From Auricularia sp. M13 (taxonomy: Eukaryota > Basidiomycota > Agaricomycetes > Auriculariales > Auriculariaceae): a stretch of DNA of 64,000 bases. Location of the stretch: NCBI GenBank assembly GCA_037042915.1, contig CM073199.1, positions 1,054,001 to 1,118,000 of the forward strand, written 5' to 3'. Below, in pieces: positions 24,239-34,026 of the stretch; the first letter of the stretch is position 1; every line of letters begins with the position of its first letter. The notes beneath the pieces were generated by a model, which saw nothing but the letters and a program-made list of their open reading frames with translations, did not search any database and was not told the origin of the DNA. The position numbers and the translations under genes were made by a program.

Positions 24239-24346
24239 CTATAGGAGCAGTCTGACGGCGCGGATCGACCCATCGGTCTGCTGGACGTATGGCTCTGCCT
24301 TGGGAGGTGTGGGTGAGTTGCTCGCGCTCAGGGTGGCGTTAGACAT
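24239..24346 (-). pseudogene. Stranded first exon of acidic-family member 2
   Basis: This piece reads MSNATLSASNSPTPPKAEPY then VQQTDGSIRAVRLLL and stops, matching the first exon at 19975-19860. Similarity continues upstream through the promoter to about 24480. No downstream exon follows; the 3' end of kinase-like copy 1 abuts it on one side and the NLR gene on the other. It is a partial duplication, not a working gene. Confidence 0.8.
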
Positions 24347-24484
24347 GGCAATTGATCTCGGCTCCAGACTCAGATTGGGATTTTCAGAGGGAGGGAGGGG
24401 GCCAGGATTCAGAGGCAGTGGGCTGATAGCTCCGAATAAATGCGAATTTTGACCCACCACGTCCAATCGGGTGCACCAGGTCTG

Positions 24485-27400
24485 TCAATCGTATGCACAA
24501 CGCGCCGTGCCATGACTAACTTCTTCCAGAAACTCATTTGCGGCAACACATCCTCGCTCGTCCCCGCTGGCCGTTAGATGGCTGAGCGCACTGCCTGCTC
24601 TATGGCGCGCACGGTCAATTCGTCCCCGTCGTTGCGCAATGCGCGCAGAAAGAAGGTGCGCAGCGCCAAGTTTGGGACGCCATCCGAAGCGCAACAGCGG
24701 CAGCATAACTGCATCGAGTATTGTCTCGGCCGCGTCGTCTTCCACAACGCCTGCCAGTAGCAGCAGCACGCGCACCACCGCCGTCGACCACCCGAATCTG
24801 CGCCACACCACTGCCGCGAGGACGAACGCCTTTTCCGCGGCGGCGCGGTCGCATTCCGCAGCCTGTATCTTGCCCATGGTCTCGACGATGTCGGTCTGGT
24901 TGTTGAGCATGTACTGGGGCTCAATGACGGGATCTGGCTCCCTCCCTACTGCTTCGGCCGCTAGGGCCAGCGCACGTGCGTCAGCGAGATCGCCACGCCA
25001 TAGCGCGAGCTCTGCGCGAGCCTGCATTACCATTGCGCGCTGGGCCGGAACGTTCCTATCTCGTTCTGTGTGGACCATCTGCTGCGCCCTATCCAGCACG
25101 CGCGACGCGCCCTGCTCGTTGTTCACGGCCAGATGGGCTTGTGCCATATACACCAGCGTCTTCACGGCGTAGTACCCGTTCGACAGGCGGTACTGCTGGA
25201 ACGCCTGCTCATAGCGCTCGAGCGCAGCCGCGATGGAGCCCTGTTGGTGCAGGATCACGGCCAGAAGCACGTTCGCGTCCGCTGTGGCTGTCTTGTCGCC
25301 AGCTGCATCGCAAATGGGTACAGCGCGCTGTAGCGCGGCCTTGGCGCCCTGCACATCGCCCATGTCGCTCAAATGGTCCGCGATCCTGCACAAACTATAC
25401 CCGAGCAGATGGTGCGCCGTCAGCCCTGCTTGCGTGAGCTCCTGCACAGCCTCCTGGTATGCCGCCACGGCCCCGGAGATGTCGCCCCCGCGTGCGCGCA
25501 GGTTCGCAATCTCCGTGCAACACAGCGCAGCGCTCGCGATGTCCCCCGCATCGGCGGCCTCCTGCCGTAACCTCTCGGCATCGAGGAGCGCATCTTGCAC
25601 GGGCAGATAGATCAGCAACCTTATAGACGCGCTCCGTATGCCTTTCTCGTTGGCGCAGCGCTCGTAGACTTGCTTCGCCTCACGGTACAGCGTCTCTGGC
25701 TCGCCAGGCAGCAGCGAGGCGTACGCCAGCTCGGCCCACTGATACAGCAGGTCGCCCGTCAAGGCGTCGTGCCCCATCTTCCGCGAAACGGCAAGCGCAG
25801 GCGGCAGCAGCGCAGGCGCGGAACCCAAGCCCGTCAATGTTAGGTTGGAGCAGAGTGCTACGGCCGCCTTCAGCGCCAGCGTGGGATCGTTGCTGTGCTG
25901 TAGCGCGTACGTGACGAGCGCCTCGATGTTGTCCACCTCGGCCGCGGCGCTCGCATAGACCGCGGCAAGCGTGCCCTCGCGCGCGGCATCCACCAGCACC
26001 GTCGCCATGCTGAAATAATATGCGTACAGCGCGCCCGCTGTCTCCTCGCTCGGCGGGTAGCGCGCGAGCACGAACGCGCGCACGGGCGCAAGCATGTGCA
26101 CGCGGCTGTCCTCTGATGCCCGGTGCGCGAGTGCGGTCTGTAAAAGTCGCGGCAGGGCCTTCGCGCACTTTGGAGCGCAGAGCTGGAGGTCCCAGTCGAC
26201 GATGCCGGCTGGTAGCAGCGCCAGGACGCCGAGCAGTTCGAGCGCGCCTGGGCTCTGCGCCATGCGCGGCGCGCTGACGGACACCTCAATGGATACGTCC
26301 AGGCTGCTCAGGCGGTCGCCCGCGCCCGCGGTGCCCGTGCGGATGAGCATGGCTGTCTTGGTCTCATCCCACCGCGCGAGCAGCGCCGCCGGGGACTCGA
26401 ACTGCGCGAGACTCGCCATGAGGACGACGGCCAGTGGGATGTTGCCCATGCGTTTCAGCAGTTTGTCGACCTCTGCGTTGGCCGTGGCGGGCGGGTCTGC
26501 AATGGCGTAGAACGCCTGGCGCGCGGCGTCATCACTCAGCGGCGAGAGCGGTGGGAGGAACGGCCGCGTCCACGCGATCCCCCGCGGACGCTCTGCGCCG
26601 CGCAAGGTGATGATCAGAGCGAGCCCGTCGATCCCGGACAAAAAGGCTAATAGGTCCTCCGCTCCAGCGCGCGAGTCGGGCGACTCCCAAGCGGATTCGA
26701 AGTTGTCGAGCACGAGCAGTGATGCGTCGCCGTCTTGCAGGATTTCCGCGAGCCGTGTTCGCCGCAGTGTCGCGTCCGGTTCCACGATTCCAAGAGCACA
26801 GGCGACCGTGCCGACGCAATTCGACGACTGGGATTCCGCAGCGTCAAAGGGCACGTAGAAGCGGCGCGAATTGAAGCGCTCAAGTACTGTGGGGTGGTGA
26901 AGGACAGAGACGGCCAACGTCGTTTTTCCCATGCCAGGTCCTCCCAGGATGGCCACTCTCCCCGCAACTTGGCCGCAAACCAAGTGCGCTACTGAGCTGG
27001 TTTCGGCCTCACGGCCAAAGAACAACTGCGGTTGTGAGGGTACGACATGACGACCCAGTGGACAGGTGGGATTGTTCGAGTTCTCCGCGGCCTGCGGTGC
27101 AATCAACAGAGTTCCCAGTGTATTGGCATTGCGTTGCTCGGTGCTCGCTATCAACGCGATTGCTTCAATCTTCAGCTGAACCTGAGGCAAGTTTGAGCCA
27201 CAAAGCGGTATCGTTCGGTACGGCTGAACAGTACAGACCATCAGGGAGTCAAAAGCACGATTGACAGCCTCGGATAGAGCGTGCAGATGATCTTTATTCT
27301 TGCGTTGGTTGAGGACTTGAAGCAGGTAACTCTGACCAGCGCTCGCAGCCAGACATCCACGAACCTCCTCGAGCGCTCTAGGGAAGACGACTCTATCAGG

Positions 27401-27740
27401 ACTGTAATATAAGCGTCTCGTCCACGAAGACTCACTGTTGAAAGGCTTGCAGGGCCGGCCACGATCCATTCAGCCTATCAGCTTCAGATTCTTGCAACGT
27501 GATGTTCATTCCCTCGGAAGCGACTGCGATTAGCTGGTCGATACGATGTGCGAGCGAGAGCGCCTGGTCTCTGTTCACTCGAATGCTCTACGTGTAGCTC
27601 AGCGCATCGGTACCCAAGGAGTCCAACTTGGATCGACTGACTTGAACTGAATCCGACACCAGTTGCGAGAGTCCGAGCAACCTCGCCCCAATCGACTCCC
27701 CTGCCACCTCTGCGGCAGCGATACCATACTGTATGACCAT
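24485..27740 (-). CDS. NLR-like STAND protein: helical N-terminus, NB-ARC, TPR repeats
   Basis: One long exon plus three upstream exons. Starting at ATG 27740 (MVIQYGIAAAEVAG), introns at 27641-27588, 27435-27378 and 27238-27182 (57 nt, frame-keeping) give a protein of about 1,028 residues. The first ~150 are helical and resemble the N-terminal adaptor region common in basidiomycete NLRs (NRDQALSLAHRIDQLIAVAS). The NB-ARC follows with FFGREAE, Walker A GGPGMGKTTLA, Walker B SLLVLDNFESAWE, a LIITLRGAERPRG sensor and GNIPLAVVLMA (GLPL-like). The C-terminal half is TPR-like (AVAAYQEAVQELTQAG, AKAALQRAVPICDAAGD, AALERYEQAFQQYR). Such proteins act as ATP-driven switches in self/non-self or microbial sensing. 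All nucleotide-binding motifs look intact. The start is my best model; an earlier exon is possible. Confidence 0.88.
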
Positions 27741-28200
27741 GTAGATAGCTGAGAGGGAGATAATCGCGGGGAATCAGAAATTGCCGTCTGTTTTGTCGCG
27801 CTCAGGCTCAATGCTCCCGATCTGGGAGCATTGTGCTTGGATGAGATGCTTTCTCGATGGCATCTGTCAGATCTACTGACGGGCGCGCCCCGGCTGCATA
27901 AAGGCAATATTCACACGACGGAGAGCTACCGAGAGCTATGAATAGAACCAAGTGAGCACTGGTGCTCGACTTGGTTGTAATTGAGGCCATGAGTCTGAGA
28001 GATGTCACATATCTTAACTGGGACGTTACTCTAGGAGTCCAGAATTGCCTGAGCCTCAGTAAAACGCGGGCCGCACATCACCGCATTACACCGGGGGCGG
28101 ACTCGGAAAATATGCAAACGGGTTCAAGTTGACGACGGCCCAACATGAAGTTGTTGAAGTCAGGAGATAGCCGGACGCGGTTCGCTCGCTCAGGCCCGCG
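27741..28200. other. Divergent promoter between NLR and kinase-like copy 2
   Basis: About 460 bp separates the head of the NLR gene from kinase-like copy 2, which point away from each other. A short frame on the minus strand (27808-28008, MASITTKSSTSAHLVLF...) could be an upstream NLR exon, but no splice pair clearly joins it. Shared regulation of the pair is possible. Confidence 0.45.
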
Positions 28201-29565
28201 ATGCCGACATATCCTTCCTCTCTGGGCGCATGGCGCGACTTGGATGTTGAAGGTCCAGCTCGAGCTGCCTGGGAACAGTTTGAGCCGTTTTTCGAGCAGC
28301 ATGGCTATAAGCTCTTTGTGCAGGACACCGTTGAACGTAGCGCCGTCCCTGGCCGCATGAACGAGTTGGTGCCCGCCGGCGACTGGAGCGCCATTCGTTG
28401 CGAAAACGAATACGATCACTTTGCGCCGGAATGTCTCCAGATGAAGCCCAAACGGTCCATTTTCTATCTACAGGCAAGTACACGCCCCTCCAACTGAATT
28501 GTGCCCGCCTGAACTGGGTACTGTAGACCGGCATCCATGTCGCTGCGCGCTCGCCCAGGAACACCGACGTCGTAATACGTATAATGGCCATCGGGGATGA
28601 GGGTAAAGAACACCTCGACATCATGCGAGCGCTCTCCAGGCCGGACGCGCAGGTCCCCGAGAACCATACAGTCCCCATGGTGGCCGAGCTGCAGAAGGAC
28701 GACGTGATTTTTGGAATATTTCCGATGATGTGGCCCCGCATGGAGAAACCATGGTTTAGGAGAGTTCGAGAAGTGTTGGAGGCTTTGGAGCAAGTCCTCG
28801 AAGTGCGTCGATCTCTACCAATCCACACGCCCGACTGATTTTTATCGCTCCATAAGGGCTTCACCTACCTACATGAGCAGCTCATTGCTCATCGGGTATG
28901 TACCTGGTTTCCGCTCGCTGTCTTCGGTGCTAATTCGTTGTTGACATTTTAGGATTTCTCACTCGGCGAGGTTTTTTCAAATTATGGCCGCGATTGGGAG
29001 TATCGCCGCTGGGGCGGCGGCTGCGTCCGTATACCAGACGAATTCCGCTCACTCTGCCCTGGCCTGCGCTACCTAATCAACGACTTCGAACTGTCAGTCC
29101 AATTCGCGCCCGAGTCGGATCCCAAGACACGTCTTGTAACCGGCATTCCGACGGCGCGTTATGGTGACACGGCTGAAATTTACAACAAGCCGCTCCCGCC
29201 CGAAGCTCTCCTCGAGACGCCGTATTGCCCGTTCAAGATGGATATATACCAGTTTGGGAAGCGTGCTCAATATGTCTTTCAGGTGCGTGCAAAATTTTGT
29301 AATCTGGAGACTACCGACGCTTCCGTTTTAGAACGTCGACAACGTTGCGGGTCTGCAGGAGCTTTTCGTTGCGATGGCAAGCGACAACCCCGAGGCACGA
29401 CCCACTGCATCAGAGGCTCTTGCTGCACTACGCGCCATCCGTCAGACGGCGTCTGAATATGCCCTGAATGAGATACCGACCGACGAATCCCGTTATTTCC
29501 GAACCGTCGTGCCGGGCGGGACCTGGTGCATATATTTCTTCCTTCTGCGTTTACAATCCAACTGA
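28201..29565 (+). CDS. Protein kinase-like gene, copy 2
   Basis: Nearly identical to copy 1 in sequence and splicing: five exons, with the first intron again beginning GCAAGT after CAG (GC-AG). It keeps VVIRI, AHRDFSLGE and YLINDFELS, so it carries the same substitutions at the beta-3 Lys, catalytic-loop Asn and DFG Gly. One small difference is a Gly-Gly insertion (RRWGGGCVRI) in the C-lobe. The open frame is intact to the stop at 29565. About 150 bp of 3' flank is also conserved with the other copies, marking the duplicated unit. It is followed immediately by a truncated copy of the unknown gene present in full at 37.6 kb. Confidence 0.78.
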
Positions 29566-29756
29566 TTCATTCTCTAGTGATTGCCACGTCTGCACGAATC
29601 AGAACATTCCGGGCACTCGTCGTCACAAAATGCCGTGGTCCCAGGTTGAAATCAGTGTCATCTAGGTCTACGAGATAATTTCGGAGTCATTCGCACATTG
29701 CAGAATATTCATGCTCTAAATCACTGACGGCGAGCGGGAGTCCCGCCGGCATTTAT

Positions 29757-30204
29757 GTGCGGCTTCTTGAAATTCTTCCAGCAGGGCTGGCGGTACAGCC
29801 CCCACCACTAACACCTGCATGGGCCATTACTTCTGCTGTCCGCCATATCACTTGCGGGGGCCGAAGTATCACGCTTGACTCGCTCGCTGAAAATGACTTG
29901 CGGTTGTACGGAACCTGGACATTTGCGCAGACGCATTCTCGAATGGGTCATGCTCAAGTACGTTTTTGGTATCCTTTTTTTTGATGTTACTGATTCTTCA
30001 TGTAGACTGGGGTTGCCTACATAAAGTGCGGTCAGGAGAAGTTGCAGGTGCCGTGCATGTGGTTGACCAGGGTGTACGAGTCAGTACCTCAGTCCGCACA
30101 CGGGCCCCCTTTCGCTTAGCATTAACATGATACCATCCAGGATGGGCCCGTCGGTGTCTCCTAATGACTCATTCCCTGGACTGTTAAGGCGCGCGCCGGA
30201 GTGA
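29757..30204 (+). CDS. Truncated paralogue of the hypothetical gene at 37.59-38.19 kb
   Basis: Three exons mirror the intact gene: LRLYGTWTFAQTHSRMGHAQ, then TGVAYIKCGQEKLQVPCMW after a GT-AG intron, then MGPSVSPNDSFPGLLRRAPE after an intron with donor GTCAGTACC. The intact paralogue ends DPKPPGPSPNSKFPGLFRPA. This copy lacks the first ~45 codons: its promoter-like leader is joined directly to the middle of exon 1. The ATG at 29757 (MRLLEILPAG) is the first available start, so a shortened protein is possible. No known domain. It may be a decaying duplicate. Confidence 0.55.
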
Positions 30205-30839
30205 TGTATCCTCGGCCGTTCGCAACTTCGACTCGTTGTACTCCAAATGTTCCAAATGTGATGTCGAACTGTCCTGTACTCTTTCGCCAAAGCTTTCGAG
30301 TAGTTGCGGAATGATAGCTGAAGCTTTGTATGAACCATTGCGCAAGCACGATGACGGCCGATCGGTCCCAAAGTACTCGGTCTACAGCACGACTTCGCGA
30401 GTCGCCAGTTTCCAGCAGCCGTTGTCGTCCAATGAACAATGCGTATTCAAGACTTGACTATCATAAGTATGCACCGTGACCGTGACAATCATGAGGAGAG
30501 GAGAGAGAGATCGAGCAGGAGCGGGAGCCAGAGTAAGGGTAAGCGTAAGAGTAAGAGTAAATGGAAGCCAAAACAATAATGGGGGCAGCCGAAAAGAAAA
30601 ACGGAGAGGCATGCAGGCAAAGGGGGGAAGGAGAGCGAGGCAAGAGAGCGGGGCAAGCGAAAGGCGGAAGAGGGCAGCGCAAGCAAAACGGGATGGAATG
30701 GCAATAAAGTGAAAACGGCGCGAGAACGCAGAATGCAAGTGTGGAGTAACAGTACATGTAGGGCGTCGAGTAGGAGTAGCTGAACGAAGCTGCCGGGCAG
30801 ATGAGAGGAGACTGGAGAGGAGAGGTACTTTACACAGAG

Positions 30840-30865
30840 CGCCAGCGCATGCGCGCTGGCGTTTT
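30840..30865. repeat. Perfect 9-bp hairpin followed by T-run (copy A)
   Basis: CGCCAGCGC, loop ATGC, GCGCTGGCG, then TTTT. The same hairpin with loop GTGC is found at 38822-38843 in the paired segment. It sits between the convergent 3' ends of the small unknown gene and the kelch gene. Confidence 0.75.
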
Positions 30866-30901
30866 ACCGTCACGGTCGAACTCCCGACGCCGGCCTCGTC
30901 A

Positions 30902-30985
30902 CCCACGTTGGGAGTCATGCAAGCCCGCCCACGTCGGCAGCCATGCGACCCCGCCCACGTCGGCAGTCATGCAACCCCGCCCCGT
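30902..30985. repeat. 26-bp minisatellite beside the kelch stop codon (copy A)
   Basis: Three full 26-base units (30902-30927, 30928-30953, 30954-30979; core CCCACGTCGGCAG) and a partial fourth. A shorter related array (core CCCAGTTGGCGGGC) lies at 38885-38935 beside the intact kelch gene. The units resemble the last codons and stop of the kelch gene. Confidence 0.8.
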
Positions 30986-31020
30986 CGGCGGGCACAGCAC
31001 CCGACCCAGCAAGACGCGCC

Positions 31021-31756
31021 CTAGTTGGCATTCATAGCAAAGCTGGTGACCTGCGGGTGGTACGCGGCGGCGGCGAGGTCGAGGATGTGGACGTCGTCGA
31101 ACGCGGACGCGCCGTCGTAGCCGCCGAGGACGAGGAGGCGGGAGTCGGCGAGGAACGCGCTCTGGTACGCGCGCACGCTCGGCGGGCGGCCCATGCACGG
31201 CCGCGACTCCCATTGCAGCGTGAGTTAGCCTTGGCCGTCAGTCAAGCGGAGCAGGCGGAGGCGGAAGGGCGGGGCGGCGGAGCGGGAGCGAAGCAAGCAC
31301 GGTGATGGGGCAAGCGAAGGATTGGGAAGCGGGTGGGCGGAGGAGGGGAGACTTACTCAGGTTGAACAGCAGCAGCTCGTTGGTGTATTTCTGCGAGTCG
31401 TGCCCGCCCATGACGAAGAGGTAGGAGCCGACCTGGGTCGCGCAGTGCGAGAGCCGGCGGTAGCTCTTTTCGGTGACGACGTTGCGCCATTCGAATGTGT
31501 CTGTGGGGGGCGTCAGCATGTCGTGTATTTGGACAACGAGGTTCGCAGAAGGGTGTACAACTTGGCAGCAGCACGCGTCGCCGCCTTTGGAAGAGTGTCG
31601 GGGCCGCGACACAAATGTGTGCGCACACCTTGACAGCTCGTCGGGCGCCACACCGCAACTGATACAGATGCTCATCGAGGTTGAGGACCCAGATGTCCTG
31701 GAAACATTCCCGGCCGTCGCTGTCGCCCACGACGACCATGTTTTGCACGACGAGGG
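31021..31756 (-). pseudogene. 3' fragment of the kelch gene (decayed copy)
   Basis: Matches the last three exons of the intact kelch gene at 38934-39700, including VVTEKSYRRLSHCATQVGSY and GRPPSVRAYQSAFLADSR, with the same ending VTSFAMNAN. The 5' two thirds are missing, the first retained exon is broken off at about 31756, and the exon before the last repeat has an in-frame stop (codon GAA in the intact gene is TAA here). It cannot make a propeller protein. Confidence 0.85.
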
Positions 31757-32240
31757 CGGGGCACTACATCACCTCGAGCTACACCGTGCTCATGTTCTGC
31801 GTGACGGTCGTCTACTTCACGTGCGGCGGCAAGTGGAGCGAGGTCGAGTTCGTCGAGACTCCCATGGATCCGTGCGTCCTTCCCCCTCCCCCGCGCGTGT
31901 TGTGCTTCATGCGGCGTGGAATAGCGGCGCGTACGCCACGCTGACGGGTTCGTCGAGCCTGTCCATCACCAAGAACACCGCAAGCGTCGTGAATATCTGG
32001 CTCGCGGACAGTCTCATCGTGCGTCTTCGGTTCTCTGCTACGGACGAAAGTAAGACATTGGGAGCGCGAATGACAGTTGTACCGCACCTGGATCATCTGG
32101 CAGCGCAACTTCCTCATCGTCGCGTTCCCCGCGCTCCCCTACCTCGGCACGATCGGTGCGCCTGCATCCTCCCCCCTGTTCCCCCCGCATCGCACTCACC
32201 CAAAAACCATGCAACGACGGGCATCGGCACGCTCTATGAT
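31757..32240 (+). pseudogene. Inverted fragment of the seven-helix membrane gene
   Basis: Encodes GHYITSSYTVLMFCVTVVYF, then ASVVNIWLADSLIVRLR and YRTWIIWQRNFLIVAFPAL, matching exons 2-4 of the intact gene at 42640-42165. There the gene is on the minus strand, here on the plus. The fragment begins inside one exon and ends just after GIGTLY, so both ends of the gene are lost. It abuts the kelch fragment at about 31756 and kinase-copy upstream sequence at about 32240. Confidence 0.85.
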
Positions 32241-32654
32241 CGATACAACGCTTCGAAGACACTTGACGCACAAAAGCCGTCGGGTTCGATGTGTTCGTCG
32301 AGGCTACCGCGGTCAAGCCGCAGCAAGAAGCGGTGGAGGTCTCTCATCGTAGTCAGTAGGGCGCTGCACGCGTTGCACTTGCAAATGCTGACGCAGATGG
32401 AGATGCAATGCGTGGCGTGTGGCGGGCTTAGCAGTTTGCACTGTGTAGACGAGGCGCTTGTCCGCGCATGCGGTGCCTATGAGCGGCGAGCCGTTTTCTG
32501 CTCCATGGCGGAAAATGTTAGAAGAGCTCTCGCGTGGCCAGTTCCAACTTGCTGGCGCTCATGCGTTACACCGGGGGCGGACTCAGAGAATAAGCAAACG
32601 GGTGGTTGAAATCCGGAGCTAGCCGGACGCGGTTCTCTCGCTCAGGCCCCCACG

Positions 32655-34026
32655 ATGCCTACATATCCTTCCTCTCTGGGCGCATGGCGCGACTTGGACA
32701 CTACAGGTCCAGCTCGGGCTGCCTGGGAACAATTTGAGCCGTTTTTCGAGCAGCATGGCTACAAGCTCTTTGTGCAGGACACCGTTGAACGCAGCGTCTT
32801 CCCCGGCCTCATGAACGAGTTGGTGCCCGCCGGCGACTGGAGCGCCATTCGTTGCGAAGACGAGTACGATCACTTTGTTCCGGAATGTCTCCAGATGAAG
32901 CCCACGCGGTCCATTTTCTGGCCACAGGCAAGTACCCTTCCTTCCAACTGAATTGTGCCCGCCTGAACTGGGTACTGTAGACCGGCCTCCATGTCGCTGC
33001 GCGCTCGCCCAGGAATACCGACGTCGTCATACGTATAATGGCCATCGGGGACGAGGGTAAAGAACACGTCGACATCATGCGAGCGCTCTCCAGGCCGGAC
33101 GCGCAGGTCCCCGAGAACCATACAGTCCCCATGGTGGCCGAGCTGCAGAAGGACGACGTGATTTTTGGAATATTTCCGATGATGTGGCCCCGCATGGAGA
33201 AACCATGGTTTAGGAGAGTTCGAGAAGTGTTGGAGGCTTTGGAGCAAGTCCTCGAAGTGCGTCGATCTCTCTACCAATCCACACGCCCGACTGATTTTTA
33301 TCGCTCCATAAGGGCCTCACCTACCTTCATCAGCGGCTCATTGCTCACCGGGTCTGTACCTGGTTCGCTTGCTGATCCCGGGTGTCTTGCGTGCTCATTC
33401 CTAATTGCCATTTTAGGATTTTTCCCTCTGCGAGGTCTTTATGAATTATGGCCGCGACTGGGAGTATCGCGGCTTGGGCCACTGTGTCCGTATACCAGAC
33501 GAATTTCGCTCATTCTGCCGTGGCCTGCGCTACCTAATCAACGACTTCGAACTGTCAGTCCAATTCGTGCCCGAGTCGGATCCCAAGACACGACTTGTCA
33601 CCGGCATTCCAACGGCGCGTTATGGTGACACGGCTGAGATATACAACAAGATGCTCCCGCCCGAAGCACTCCTCGAGACGCCATATTGTCCGTTCAAGGC
33701 GGATATATACCAGTTTGGGAAGGATGCGCAATATGTCTTTAAAGTGCGTGCAAAATCTTTAAATTTGGAGACTACTAACGCTTCCGTTTTAGAACGTCGA
33801 CAACGTTGCGGGTCTGCAGGAGCTTTTCGTTGCAATGGCGAGCGATAAACCCGAAGCCCGACCCACTGCATCAGAGGCTCTTGCGGCACTACGCGCCATC
33901 CGTCAGACAGCGTCTGAAGCCGTACTGAATGACATACCAACCAACTCGTACCGTTCGTACGAACGCCGATTGCCGGGCAAGATCTGGTGCACACATTTAT
34001 TCCTTCGGCATTTCCAGTCCAACTGA
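32655..34026 (+). CDS. Protein kinase-like gene, copy 3
   Basis: Third copy with the same five-exon plan and the conserved GC-AG first intron (CAG then GCAAGT). Motifs are VVIRI, TYLHQRLIAHRDFSLCE and YLINDFELS, again lacking the canonical Lys, Asn and Gly. It differs from copy 1 at scattered residues (for example RDLDTTGPARAAWE near the start and MLPPEALLETPYC in the C-lobe) but stays open to the stop at 34026. About 150 bp of 3' flank is shared. Upstream lies the chimeric junction with the membrane-gene fragment, showing that this copy was placed by a rearrangement that also moved neighbouring DNA. Confidence 0.8.

Noticed and set aside
30532-30566. Telomere-like GTAAGG/GTAAGA string
   Set aside because: A short degenerate hexamer repeat, repeated in the paired block; too short and too impure for an interstitial telomere.
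30400-30920. Hydrophobic minus-strand frames (Leu/Tyr/Pro-rich, 30382-30918) and their counterparts at 38368-38855
   Set aside because: They are translations of the purine-rich GTAAGA/GGAAAGA simple sequence shared by the duplicated blocks and have no proper gene structure.
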